Assembly: GCF_947492555.1 (NCBI RefSeq)
Contig: NZ_CANLNE010000001.1
Location: 434,001 to 498,000, forward strand
DNA: 64,000 bases
From: an uncultured Roseobacter sp.
GTDB lineage: Bacteria > Pseudomonadota > Alphaproteobacteria > Rhodobacterales > Rhodobacteraceae
Reading direction: 5' to 3'
Positions 32,661 through 41,485 of the stretch are shown here, in pieces (position 1 is the first letter of the stretch; each line of letters begins with the position of its first letter). Made by a program: the position numbers and the translations under genes. Under the pieces are notes generated by a model. That model worked only from the letters and a program-made list of their open reading frames with translations, ran no database searches and had not been told where the DNA came from.

Positions 32661-33710
32661 TTATTCGATCCGCTGACCGGTCGCGGCGTCAAAGCAATGC
32701 AGGTGATGCGGATCAGGCGTCAGATGAATGATGTCTCCCGGCGCGAAGGCGTGACGTTCACGAAACACCGCCGTCACATCGCGTCCGTCGAAGGTCAGGA
32801 ACACCATGGTTTCCGACCCGGTCGGTTCCACCACCTTGACCTGCATCGGCAGCCCCTTGCCTTCGCTGGACAGCGCCAGATGTTCCGGTCTCACGCCCAA
32901 GCGCACCTGTCCGGCCCCCTCGACACCCGGCAGCGCAACGGAATGCCCGGCCAGATTGACAACCCCATTTGTCAGCGTGCCATACATCAGGTTCATCGAC
33001 GGCGCGCCAATGAAGGTGGCCACAAATTCATTGGCCGGGTTGTCATAAAGCTCCAGCGGCGTGCCGATCTGTTCGATCCGCCCCGCCTGCATCACCACGA
33101 TCCGGTCCGCCAGCGTCATTGCCTCGATCTGATCATGGGTCACAAAGACGGTCGTGGTCTTAAGCCGCTGGTGCAGTTCCTTGATTTCCGTACGCATCTG
33201 TATGCGCAGCTTGGCGTCCAGATTGGACAGTGGCTCGTCGAACAGAAATACCTGCGGGTCACGCACGATGGCCCGGCCCATCGCCACCCGCTGGCGTTGC
33301 CCGCCCGACAGATGCCGCGGTTTCCGGTCGAGATATTCGGTGAGGCTCAATATCTCCGCCGCTTCTTTCACCCGACGGTCAATCTCGGCCTTGTCCGCAC
33401 GCGCGACCTTGAGCGCAAAGCCCATATTGGCGGCAACCGACTTGTGAGGATAAAGCGCGTAGGTCTGGAACACCATCGCGATGTCCCGCTGCGCCGGGGG
33501 GAGATTGTTCACGACACGGTCCCCGATGGCGATGGTCCCGCCGTTGATTGGCTCCAGCCCCGCGATCATGCGCAGCAGCGTCGATTTTCCGCAGCCCGAC
33601 GGGCCCACGAGGGCCACGAATTCACCGTCGGCGATATCGACATTCACCCCGTGAATAACCTCGACAGCGCCATAGGATTTCTTGATGTCCTGGATTGTGA
33701 CGCCTGCCAT
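32661..33710 (-). CDS. Sugar ABC transporter ATP-binding protein (MalK/UgpC type)
   Basis: 349 residues. ABC domain with Walker A GPSGCGKS (about 36-43), signature [15 protein letters not shown], Walker B VFLFDEP and H-loop [18 protein letters not shown]-terminal OB/TOBE domain from about 240 ([12 protein letters not shown] typical of MalK/UgpC). It powers the transporter whose receptor and two permeases lie on the opposite strand at 33.9-38.9 kb. Its transcript continues into the SGNH hydrolase, mutarotase and ribokinase, which would process the imported sugar. Confidence 0.92.
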   Translation of the reverse strand: MAGVTIQDIKKSYGAVEVIHGVNVDIADGEFVALVGPSGCGKSTLLRMIAGLEPINGGTIAIGDRVVNNLPPAQRDIAMVFQTYALYPHKSVAANMGFALKVARADKAEIDRRVKEAAEILSLTEYLDRKPRHLSGGQRQRVAMGRAIVRDPQVFLFDEPLSNLDAKLRIQMRTEIKELHQRLKTTTVFVTHDQIEAMTLADRIVVMQAGRIEQIGTPLELYDNPANEFVATFIGAPSMNLMYGTLTNGVVNLAGHSVALPGVEGAGQVRLGVRPEHLALSSEGKGLPMQVKVVEPTGSETMVFLTFDGRDVTAVFRERHAFAPGDIIHLTPDPHHLHCFDAATGQRIE

Positions 33711-33786
33711 GCGATGTCCCCCCGCCTTCGAATTTTGATGCTAGAGAAAGGAATTTGCCTTGTCCACGCCCGGTTTACAGCTTTTG

Positions 33787-33814
33787 TTGACTTAAGGTTA
33801 ATCTCGCCCATAGT
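33787..33814 (+). promoter_or_regulatory. Candidate promoter for the sugar ABC receptor gene
   Basis: TTGACT at 33787-33792 and CATAGT at 33809-33814 with a 16-bp spacer form a plausible sigma-70 promoter reading toward the receptor gene at 33928, leaving a leader of about 105 nt. Confidence 0.4.
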
Positions 33815-33927
33815 GAAATCCCGTGGGGGGATCACCTGGCGCTGCTGATCAAAAACGCAGATAAAAACGCGCGTCCAAACGTCTGCCCATGGACAAGAGA
33901 ATATCACCAGGTCCCGGGAGGATGGAT

Positions 33928-35586
33928 ATGAAAGTTGACCTTTATAACTACATCAAAGCGGCGCAGAAGATGAACCGCAGGCAGGTGCTCAAAGGTACCG
34001 CCGCAGTGGGTGCTGTTGCCATGATGCCCAAGGCGGCAGCCTACGCCGACGGGCATGGGAATGTCCGGGCAGAAATCCTGAAAATCCCCGGTGTCGGCGC
34101 CGGTTCCCCCACCGACAGCGACTGGCAGAAAGTGGGCGAGATGTGCCTTGGGGCCACCAAGGAAAACGTCGCCGAGGGAGAATTGGCCGGTGTCGAGCTG
34201 ACCTTCATGGGGCTGAACAATCAGAACCTGCACAACTTCCTGTTCCGCGGTTTTCTGAAACCCTGGGAGGCCTACACTGGCGCCAAGATCAACTGGATCG
34301 ACCTCGCACAGGCCGACTATAACGCGCGCCTGCAGCAGTCGATTGCGACCGGCACCGTAGATTTCGACATCATCGAGATGGGCGCCCCCTTTGAGGGTGA
34401 CGTGCTGGGACGCGGCATGGCCTCGGAGATGCCCGATTGGGTCCGGGACCAGATCGACATGGACGACTATGTGGATTACCTCAAGGCGCCCGTGGGCACC
34501 TGGGATGGCAAGACCTACCGCGTCTCTATCGATGGCGACACCCATACGTTTGCGTATCGTAAGGACTATTACGAAAGCGAAGAACTGGCGCAGGCCTGGG
34601 CCGATGCGGGCAACACCACGCCCTGGGCACAACCGACCACATGGGAAGAGGTCAACGCGCAGTCCAAGTTCCTCGTGGGCAAGACCGATCCGCTCACCGG
34701 GCTCGACGCCCATGGCTATCTGGATCCGCTGAAGGGGTGGGGCGGTTTTGGCTTCTACTTCCTGGAAAACCGTGCGGCACCCTACGCCAAGCACCCGGAT
34801 GATCCCGCCTGGCTGTTCGACCCCGACACGATGAAACCGCGCGTCAACAATCCGGCCTTTGTTCAGGCGATCCAGGATGTGATGGACCTGATCGCAGCGG
34901 ATGCCTATCCCGCCGACCAGATCAACGCAGACCCCGGCACAACCGCCTTCCAGCAGTTCCTGGCAGGCACGGGCGGCATGCTGAACTGGTGGGGCGACGT
35001 GGGTTCTTCGGCACGCACCTCGGATACCTCGGTTGTGGGCGAAGTCGTCGGTTTCGACATCAACCCCGGCTCGGCACGAGTCTGGAATTCGGCAAGCGGC
35101 GCGTGGGAAGATACGCCCAATGTCTCGCCGAACAACGCCTACATCGGGTGGGGCATCTACGTCATGGCCACGGTCGACGGGGACGCCAAGAAGAAGAAGG
35201 CGGCATGGTCGGCAGCAGCCCATCTGGGCGGCAAGGATCTGTCGCTCTGGGCCTCCGCCTACCCGTCCGGCTTCCAACCTTACCGCCAGTCTCACTTCAA
35301 CTACGATGAGTGGGAGGAGGCAGGCTATGACCGCGCCTTTGTTGAGGATTACCTCAGCTCGAACGCCGACAGCTACAACCACCCAAATGCCGCGATCGAG
35401 CCGCGTATTCCCGGCATCTTCCAATACTACTCTGTGGCGGAAGATGAGCTGGCCAAGGGCTATGCGGGTCAGTATGGATCGGCGCAGGAAACGGCGGATG
35501 CCATTGCGGCAGCCTGGGAGAAAATCACCGACCAGATCGGACGCGAGAGCCAGATTGCCCTCTACAAGGCCTCTCTGGGCCTTTAG
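33928..35586 (+). CDS. Extracellular sugar-binding receptor of ABC transporter, Tat-type signal
   Basis: 552 residues, large for a sugar receptor. Residues 16-40 (NRRQVLKGTAAVGAVAMMPKAAAYA) have the twin-arginine consensus RR-x-x-L-K and a hydrophobic core, so export folded through Tat is likely. The body shows family-1 type features: NFLFRGFLKPWEAYTGAKINWIDLAQADYNARLQQSIATGTVDFDI and HTFAYRKDYYES. Many Trp/Tyr residues suggest carbohydrate stacking. The ATG at 33928 is 7 nt after GGGAGG; ATGs at 33922 and 33889 are in frame but worse placed. Its permease genes follow only after a terminator and a VPLPA-CTERM gene. Confidence 0.9.
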   Translation: MKVDLYNYIKAAQKMNRRQVLKGTAAVGAVAMMPKAAAYADGHGNVRAEILKIPGVGAGSPTDSDWQKVGEMCLGATKENVAEGELAGVELTFMGLNNQNLHNFLFRGFLKPWEAYTGAKINWIDLAQADYNARLQQSIATGTVDFDIIEMGAPFEGDVLGRGMASEMPDWVRDQIDMDDYVDYLKAPVGTWDGKTYRVSIDGDTHTFAYRKDYYESEELAQAWADAGNTTPWAQPTTWEEVNAQSKFLVGKTDPLTGLDAHGYLDPLKGWGGFGFYFLENRAAPYAKHPDDPAWLFDPDTMKPRVNNPAFVQAIQDVMDLIAADAYPADQINADPGTTAFQQFLAGTGGMLNWWGDVGSSARTSDTSVVGEVVGFDINPGSARVWNSASGAWEDTPNVSPNNAYIGWGIYVMATVDGDAKKKKAAWSAAAHLGGKDLSLWASAYPSGFQPYRQSHFNYDEWEEAGYDRAFVEDYLSSNADSYNHPNAAIEPRIPGIFQYYSVAEDELAKGYAGQYGSAQETADAIAAAWEKITDQIGRESQIALYKASLGL

Positions 35587-35977
35587 CCTGATACTGACAA
35601 GAATCACGAGGGCGCTGAGGTTTCAGCGCCCTTTTTTTGTTGACCCGCGTAAAGAACGCGCGCCAGCGTGAAATCCGAATCCGGCTGATTTCCGCTCAAA
35701 CCTCTATAATTGTTCACAAATACCGAACTGATCTATTGACGGCAAAAGCCCGCCAAAAATCATTGTTCCCTATATCCGGATAATCCACCAAGTTTTTGGT
35801 GATTTTGGCATACACTTCCGATTCAACCTTAAGTTGGCAACTTACTCATTCTAAACGTGTTTTTTCCTCTAAATAGGGTGATATCAACGTCTCAACGTTG
35901 ACTCCAATTGGAGCGAATCGTATTTTTGCCGAGCAACAGGAATTTGTTCCCGTGCATTGTAAAAGGGGTAAATTGAA
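35587..35977. promoter_or_regulatory. AT-rich 391-bp intergenic region with stacked palindromes
   Basis: After the terminator the region is clearly AT-rich relative to its neighbours and holds several inverted repeats: CACCAA (35786-35791)/TTGGTG (35796-35801); TCAACGT (35884-35890)/ACGTTGA (35895-35901); and the perfect 12-mer CTCCAATTGGAG (35902-35913). The last two directly adjoin and lie about 65 bp upstream of the VPLPA-CTERM gene, so they are the best operator candidates for it. No gene was found here. Confidence 0.5.
35610..35637 (+). terminator. Rho-independent terminator after the receptor gene
   Basis: GGGCGCTGA (35610-35618) and TCAGCGCCC (35623-35631) pair perfectly with a GGTT loop, followed by a run of seven T. 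It separates receptor transcription from the downstream genes. Confidence 0.92.
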
Positions 35978-36703
35978 GTGAAAAAGACTTTAGCAATATC
36001 ATGTGTCATTGCGGGGCTTGCCACCGGCGGCAGCGCGGCGACACTTTTCTCCGGTTCCACATCCGGAACATTCAATGATCCAGGTGTGAGTTACAGCTGT
36101 ACCTACAGCACCGCCGGCGGCAATGGCGTCGCTTGGGGCGAAAGTGGCAGCTGCCCGGACTATGGCGGCTCCGACGAGCATAGCCGTCTCTTCGTGCAGA
36201 ACTATGAGTTCAGCGAACAGATCACCGGTCATGAGAAAGTTCAGATCGGCCAGATCAAGTGGAAGAACGAACCCAACCCATCGAGCAAAACCACCGATTT
36301 CTACGCCGGTCTCAATTTGGCGTTGAACATCGACAGCCCGACGGTCGCGAGCTTCAATGAATTCCTCTGGAATTTCATTGACAACACGCCGAACCCGACA
36401 GGCGACCGTATTCTGACCTACCGCTGGGATGACTATGGTTTGGACATTCCGTATCTGCTGTCAGGCAGCCTGCGGATCGACGGGTTCTCCTTTGCTCTTA
36501 TCGGCAACACCAGTGGCGAAACGTGGTCGGAATCTGAATACGGCAGCGGGTTGAAGTTCAACTGGACCAACAAGGAAAACAACTGGTCCAAGCTGGCTAT
36601 TTACGCCGAAGTTTCCCAGGTACCGCTGCCGGCAGCGGGCTGGATGCTGATCGCTGCAGTTGGCGGTTTGGGTGCCATGCGCCGCAAGCGCAAAGCTTCC
36701 TGA
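35978..36703 (+). CDS. VPLPA-CTERM sorting domain protein (exported surface protein)
   Basis: 241 residues. A Sec signal (TLAISCVIAGLATGGSAA) leads, and residues 215-241 read VPLPAAGWMLIAAVGG then GLGAMRRKRKAS: VPLPA motif, one transmembrane helix and a basic tail, the VPLPA-CTERM sorting signal recognised by an exosortase (established for Rhodobacterales PEP-CTERM-like proteins). The middle part is rich in Asn, Ser, Trp and Tyr and has no recognised fold; two cysteines near residues 35 and 49 could form a disulfide. Start is a GTG with AAGGGG about 11 nt upstream. It has its own upstream region and terminators on both sides. Confidence 0.85.
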   Translation: MKKTLAISCVIAGLATGGSAATLFSGSTSGTFNDPGVSYSCTYSTAGGNGVAWGESGSCPDYGGSDEHSRLFVQNYEFSEQITGHEKVQIGQIKWKNEPNPSSKTTDFYAGLNLALNIDSPTVASFNEFLWNFIDNTPNPTGDRILTYRWDDYGLDIPYLLSGSLRIDGFSFALIGNTSGETWSESEYGSGLKFNWTNKENNWSKLAIYAEVSQVPLPAAGWMLIAAVGGLGAMRRKRKAS

Positions 36704-36729
36704 ACACGGCAAAAGCCAAGCAGATTGAC

Positions 36730-36759
36730 AAAGGCGGCCTTCGGGTCGCCTTTTCTTTT
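36730..36759 (+). terminator. Rho-independent terminator after the VPLPA-CTERM gene
   Basis: AAGGCGGCC (36731-36739) and GGTCGCCTT (36744-36752) pair with one G-U wobble around a TTCG tetraloop, then TTTTCTTTT. Confidence 0.88.
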
Positions 36760-36852
36760 GGCCTCGCGAATGTCTAAACGCGCGCTCAAAAATCTTTCTT
36801 CTCAAAGTCTTTGGTGCTTAACACGCTGAGCGGACGCCGCTAGTCTCCCGAC

Positions 36853-37956
36853 ATGAATACCGAAGGCGACCTGCTCCACACCGTCACGGCAGATGACATT
36901 CCCGAAAGCCGCAAGTTGACTGGCCGTGCCATGGTTTGGGTCACGGCATCGTTTTTTCTGGGGCTGGTTTCCATCCAGTTTGCACATGAATCCGGTTGGA
37001 CCGAGGCCGGCTTTGAAAACTGGCGCCCTGTTCTTCTCGCCTATCTGCTGTGGGCTACGGCCCTCTGTGCCGCGCAGGTGATCGTGAACGGGGAAAAGGG
37101 CAAGCGAACACTCTTCGTCCTGCCCGCAGCCCTTTTCGTGATCAGTCTTGTGGTCTTCCCGCTGCTCTTTGCGCTCTACATCTCGTTTACCGACTGGAAC
37201 CTCGCCTCGCTCGATGGCGCGCAGCCCAACGGTTGGGACAATATGCGCCAGATGTGGAGGGACGCGTTCTACTGGAACGCGCTGAAAAATATGGCGTATT
37301 ACGTGGCTGCGGTCAGCGTGGAATACGTGATCGCCTTTGGCCTTGCGCTGCTGCTGAACGCACAGATCCGGGCGCGCAAGTTCTTTCGCGTTGTTTTCCT
37401 GCTGCCGCTGATGCTGAGCCCGGTGGCCGTCAGCTGGATGGTCGGCAAGTCGATGCTGGAAGTGCGCTTTGGTCCGGTGTCGCGCCTCGTGCGGGAAATG
37501 GGGTTCGAGCCCAGCTTCTTTGGAACCCCGGAGATGGCGCGCTTCATGATCATGGCGATGGACGCCTGGACCTTTATCCCCTTCATGATGATCATGTTGC
37601 TGGCGGGCCTGCAGGCCCTGCCCCGTGAGGTGATCGAAGCCAGCAAGGTCGATGGAGCCAGCGGCTGGCAAAGCTTCAAGGAGGTGATCTTCCCGCTGAT
37701 GCTGCCCGTTTCGGTAACCGCCATCGTTATCCGCATCATCTTTAAACTGAAGCTGGCGGATATCATCATCAACGTCACCTCCGGCGGACCGGGAGGGGCC
37801 ACCGATAGCGTGACCAGTTTCATCTTCCGCGAATACAGGGACCGGTCGAACGTGGGCTATGGCACGCTGCTGGCCATGGTCTATCTGGTGCTGATCATCA
37901 TTTTCATCACCGCCCTGCTCAAACTGGTGAGTCGCTGGATGGAGCGCCCGGCATGA
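36853..37956 (+). CDS. Sugar ABC transporter permease (MalF/UgpA type)
   Basis: 367 residues with about eight hydrophobic helices. It has an N-terminal extension with two helices (about 25-80) before the permease core, and the ATPase-contact EAA loop EASKVDGASGWQSFKEVIFPLMLP near 260-283. It partners with the permease that overlaps its stop (ATGA), the Tat-exported receptor upstream and the ATPase on the other strand. The start is separated from the VPLPA-CTERM terminator by about 90 bp, so a promoter of its own is expected. Confidence 0.88.
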   Translation: MNTEGDLLHTVTADDIPESRKLTGRAMVWVTASFFLGLVSIQFAHESGWTEAGFENWRPVLLAYLLWATALCAAQVIVNGEKGKRTLFVLPAALFVISLVVFPLLFALYISFTDWNLASLDGAQPNGWDNMRQMWRDAFYWNALKNMAYYVAAVSVEYVIAFGLALLLNAQIRARKFFRVVFLLPLMLSPVAVSWMVGKSMLEVRFGPVSRLVREMGFEPSFFGTPEMARFMIMAMDAWTFIPFMMIMLLAGLQALPREVIEASKVDGASGWQSFKEVIFPLMLPVSVTAIVIRIIFKLKLADIIINVTSGGPGGATDSVTSFIFREYRDRSNVGYGTLLAMVYLVLIIIFITALLKLVSRWMERPA

Positions 37957-38867
37957 ATGCGATTTTCAAAGACGACGCGGCGGGGCGCAAGGTACAAGTC
38001 AAGTGGTGGTCGAGCCGCGTGGCAATCTACGGCGCGCTGATCCTCTGGGCTTTGATCTGCCTCTTTCCGATCTACTGGACGCTGACTACCTCATTTAAAC
38101 TGGCTCCGGACGTGATGCGCGGGAACATGATCCCCTTCGTCGATTACACCCCGAAATGGAAGGGCTGGGAGAGCCTGGGCCTGTCGCCCCGCCTCATCGG
38201 CGAGGTCTCGACCGTGCGCGAGGAGTTCCTGAAACGCTTCTGGAACTCCGCCGTGGTCGCCATCTCCGCCTCGACGCTGGCGGTCATGCTGGGATCGCTC
38301 GCCGCTTACGGTCTGTCGCGCTTCAACTACCGTTTCGGGTTCATGAGGAACTCCGACATCTCGTTTTTCTTTCTCAGCCAGATGATCCTGCCCCCTGTCG
38401 TGTTGGCGCTGCCTTTCCTCGTGCTCTACAAGTCACTCGATCTGCTTGACAGTCGGATCGGACTCATCCTGCTCTACACGCTGATGGTGCTGCCCATCGT
38501 CATCTGGATCATGCGGGACCAGTTCCAGGGTATCCCGGTGGAGTTGGAAGAGGCTGCCCTTGTGGACGGTCTCGGCATCTGGGGCGCCTTCCTGCAAATC
38601 GTGCTGCCCATCGCCCTGCCGGGCATGGTGGCGGCCTTCATCCTCAGCCTCGTTCTCTGCTGGAACGAATACTTCTTCGCAGCCCTCTTGACCTCTACAG
38701 ATGCCAAAACACTGCCGGTGATGGTCGCAAGCCAGACCGGATCGCAGGGCATCAACTGGTGGTCCATGGCAGCCCTGTCATCTGCTGCGATTCTGCCGCT
38801 GGTGATTGTTGCGATCTTTCTTGAGAAGTACATCATCAAAGGCATGGCAGCAGGTGCGGTCAAATAG
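37953..38867 (+). CDS. Sugar ABC transporter permease (MalG/UgpE type)
   Basis: 304 residues, six helices, with ILWALICLFPIYWTLTTSFK at the N-terminus as in MalG-like permeases and the EAA loop EEAALVDGLGIWGAFLQIVLPIALPGM near 190-215. Coupled by ATGA to the first permease. It completes the importer. Convergent with the FGGY kinase gene, with 36 bp between the stops and no clear terminator. Confidence 0.9.
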   Translation: MNAIFKDDAAGRKVQVKWWSSRVAIYGALILWALICLFPIYWTLTTSFKLAPDVMRGNMIPFVDYTPKWKGWESLGLSPRLIGEVSTVREEFLKRFWNSAVVAISASTLAVMLGSLAAYGLSRFNYRFGFMRNSDISFFFLSQMILPPVVLALPFLVLYKSLDLLDSRIGLILLYTLMVLPIVIWIMRDQFQGIPVELEEAALVDGLGIWGAFLQIVLPIALPGMVAAFILSLVLCWNEYFFAALLTSTDAKTLPVMVASQTGSQGINWWSMAALSSAAILPLVIVAIFLEKYIIKGMAAGAVK

Positions 38868-38903
38868 AGACGGCATTTGAGAACGGGATGCGCCGGACCT
38901 GCC

Positions 38904-40391
38904 TTAGGAAATCTCGACCGCGATATCCTTTGTTTGCTCATAGAGCCTGCGAAACAACGTATAACTCTTCCGGTAGACATCGTGCGATTGAGCGGAGACG
39001 GTTTCGGTCGCGGGGTTCCAGGTTAGAATATCAGACCGGTCGACAGCCCCTATGGCAAGGGCCGCCAGGAACGCGTCCCCATAGCTGGCACCGGTTGCCT
39101 TTTCGCAAACCACCTGATCGATCCCAGTGATGTCCGAGGTCGCTTGCAACCAGAGCCGGTTTTGTGTGCCCCCACCCACGGCCAGTAACCGCTGGGGCGA
39201 TTGACCAATCTCAGCGAAGGTCTCGGTGACATGCCGCGTCCCATAGGCGATGCCTTCGATCAGAGCGCGATACATGTCACCGCGGGTGTGCGTCAGGTTC
39301 AGACCAAAGAGCACGCCCTTGGCGTGGACGTCATGGATCGGCGTGCGCTCACCCGAGAAATACGGAAGCTGCAGCAGGCCATTGGCGCCGGGTGGGGAGG
39401 CGGCGGCCTCTTCGGCAAGCGCCGGAAACGCGGTCGAAGGGTCGAGATCGCGGGCGATCTGGTCGCGGAACCAATGGGTCAGCGTGCCGGAGGTGGCCAG
39501 ACCGGCCATCGAGGCATGCTCACCCTCAAAGAGCCAGGGCGCATACCAGATGCGCGGGTCGGCCACACGCTCGGCGGCGCGCAGTATGATGAAGATGGTC
39601 GAGCCATACATCATCATCATGTCGCCCGGTTGATCCACTCCGACCGAGAAGGCTTCGGCGGCGGCATCAATGGTCCCGGCGGTCACCGGCGTCCCGGGTG
39701 CAAGCCCGGTTGCCGCGGCGGCGGCTTGGGTGATTTCCCCGGCGATCTCGCCCGACCACATCAACCGCGGCAACTTCTGCAAAGGCAGGATATCATCAGC
39801 CAGATCATCGATCCAATCGAGACGCTCGACATCATATAGCGGCGCGAAGTTGGCGGCGGTGTAGTGGTCGATCACGACCTCACCGGTCAGACGCTGGACA
39901 AGGAAGCTGGTGGAGGTCAGCACATGTGCGGTTTGGGCGTAGAGCTCTGGGCGGTGGCGTTTGAGCCAGAGGATTTTGGGTCCGACCGATTGCGATGTGA
40001 GCACGTTGCCACAACGGTCGATCAATACGTCCTCTCCAATGCGGTCGGTGAGCTCCCGCACCTCCGCTTCGGCGCGACCATCGACGCCGTAGAGCACGCC
40101 GTTCATCAGCGGGGTACCCTGCGCATCCACCGGCAGCATGCAAGGGCCAATGGCGCTGCAGGCGACAGCCTTGATATCATGCGGATCCACGCCGCTGTCA
40201 CGCAGCAGGGTTTGGCAGACGTAGACGAAATCGCCCCACCAATCCTCTTCGGGGCGGTGCTCGGCCCAACCCGGTCGCGGCACCAGCATCTGGTGACCCC
40301 GCGCGGCTTGCGCGACGACGCGGCCTTCGAAATCAACCAAAACGCCCTTGGTCTCATAGGTCCCGATATCGATGCCCAGTGTGTATGCCAT
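38904..40391 (-). CDS. FGGY-family carbohydrate kinase (xylulokinase-like)
   Basis: 495 residues, standard FGGY length. N-terminal phosphate loop LGIDIGTYETKGVLVD, catalytic Asp in TAGTIDAAAEAFSVGVDQPGD, and the C-terminal ADENINE/FGGY region LLAVGGGTQNRLWLQATSDITGIDQVV are all present. It phosphorylates a ketose or polyol. Its start shares one base with the stop of the M42 peptidase-like gene upstream (TGATG). The operon partners resemble SgcX and SgcQ, so the substrate is probably unusual. Confidence 0.88.
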   Translation of the reverse strand: MAYTLGIDIGTYETKGVLVDFEGRVVAQAARGHQMLVPRPGWAEHRPEEDWWGDFVYVCQTLLRDSGVDPHDIKAVACSAIGPCMLPVDAQGTPLMNGVLYGVDGRAEAEVRELTDRIGEDVLIDRCGNVLTSQSVGPKILWLKRHRPELYAQTAHVLTSTSFLVQRLTGEVVIDHYTAANFAPLYDVERLDWIDDLADDILPLQKLPRLMWSGEIAGEITQAAAAATGLAPGTPVTAGTIDAAAEAFSVGVDQPGDMMMMYGSTIFIILRAAERVADPRIWYAPWLFEGEHASMAGLATSGTLTHWFRDQIARDLDPSTAFPALAEEAAASPPGANGLLQLPYFSGERTPIHDVHAKGVLFGLNLTHTRGDMYRALIEGIAYGTRHVTETFAEIGQSPQRLLAVGGGTQNRLWLQATSDITGIDQVVCEKATGASYGDAFLAALAIGAVDRSDILTWNPATETVSAQSHDVYRKSYTLFRRLYEQTKDIAVEIS

Positions 40392-41485
40392 CAGGAGGCC
40401 TCGTCGCGGTTGAGGGGGAAATCCGGTGTGATGCGGGTGAGCATCTCCTGCAGAAGCCGCGAGAGCTGCCCGAGATCGGTCAGATCACAAACCTCTCGGG
40501 CAGAGTGTGAATAGCGCATGGGAAAGCCCAAATCGAGGCAAGCGACGCCTGCGCCCACCAGCTGCACGTAGCTGAGGTCCGTCAGCACGCCCGTCTGTGC
40601 CGAGCGCTGCAATGGCAGATCTGTGGCGGTGGCGCTGTCTTCGGCGAGGCGCACAAGTGCGGGATGCGGGATCACTCCGTTGAGCGTGCCGCGCCCGTGG
40701 AAACTGTAGAGGCTCATGCCCGGCCCCTGCCCCAACGCCATCTCGCCGCGCGCGGCCATACCCGGCGTGTCGCTGGCCAGCATCAGGTCGATCTGGATTG
40801 CGATGTCGGGCTGAAGGCGTTGCGCCAAGGGTTGCGCGCCCCGCAGGTTGAACTCCTCCTGCACGGTGAAACAGAGATGTACGGGCGGACCGCTGTCGCG
40901 CCTGGCAAGTTGGGCTGCAACGTCAAGCAACACGGCGCAGCCTGCGCGGTCATCGACGCTGGTCCCGCTGACACGGCCGCCCACCAGTTCAAGGGCGCGC
41001 GGCGCATAGACCACCGGGGCCCCGATGCGGAGGCCAGCCGCCTCTGCAGCCTCTCTGCTGGCGAACCCCGCATCGACAAAGAGCTCAGCATAGGGCACCA
41101 CGGTGTATTTCTCATCCGGGCGCGTGGCGTGATGGCTCTTGTTGGCAATCACGCCGGGGATATCGCGGCCTTCCCCCAGACAGATCAACACCTCCTGTGC
41201 GGCCAGCGCACGTTCCGGCACCCCGCCCAGACGTTCCAACCGCAAAAGCCCGTTGTCTTCGATCTTGCGCAGGATGAAGCCCAGCTGATCCATATGAGTG
41301 AAAAGCATCACTGCCGGACCCTCGCCCTCGACGGTGACCCACAAGTTACCAAGCACATCGGTCTGGGCGGTGTGCCCCATCGCGTCAAGACGGGCAGCAA
41401 TTGCCCGTCGGACGCGATCTTCATGCCCCGAAAGCCCCGGCACCTGCATGAGCTGCATCAGGTCTTCTTTGATCCGCCCCGTCAT
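40391..41485 (-). CDS. M42-family metallo-aminopeptidase/SgcX-like protein
   Basis: 364 residues. The dinuclear-metal ligands of the M42/M20 clan can be traced: H64-x-D66 in LFTHMDQLGF, Asp in VSGTSVDDRAGCAV, the Glu pair in TVQEEFNLRGAQP, a further Asp in MLASDTPG and the late His in MRYSHSAREV. It is a zinc- or cobalt-dependent exopeptidase fold; members annotated as endoglucanase M or SgcX occur in sugar operons, and here it lies between a sugar kinase and an SgcQ-like gene, overlapping both. Peptidase, deacylase or glycan-related activity cannot be separated by sequence alone. Confidence 0.85.
   Translation of the reverse strand: MTGRIKEDLMQLMQVPGLSGHEDRVRRAIAARLDAMGHTAQTDVLGNLWVTVEGEGPAVMLFTHMDQLGFILRKIEDNGLLRLERLGGVPERALAAQEVLICLGEGRDIPGVIANKSHHATRPDEKYTVVPYAELFVDAGFASREAAEAAGLRIGAPVVYAPRALELVGGRVSGTSVDDRAGCAVLLDVAAQLARRDSGPPVHLCFTVQEEFNLRGAQPLAQRLQPDIAIQIDLMLASDTPGMAARGEMALGQGPGMSLYSFHGRGTLNGVIPHPALVRLAEDSATATDLPLQRSAQTGVLTDLSYVQLVGAGVACLDLGFPMRYSHSAREVCDLTDLGQLSRLLQEMLTRITPDFPLNRDEAS

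Noticed and set aside
32034-33848. 604-codon plus-strand open frame opposite the ABC ATPase and SGNH genes
   Set aside because: Antisense of two intact families; no start context or recognisable domain.
33904-35607. 567-codon minus-strand open frame opposite the sugar receptor
   Set aside because: The sense strand encodes a Tat-signal receptor with good ribosome site and terminator; the antisense frame has no domain.
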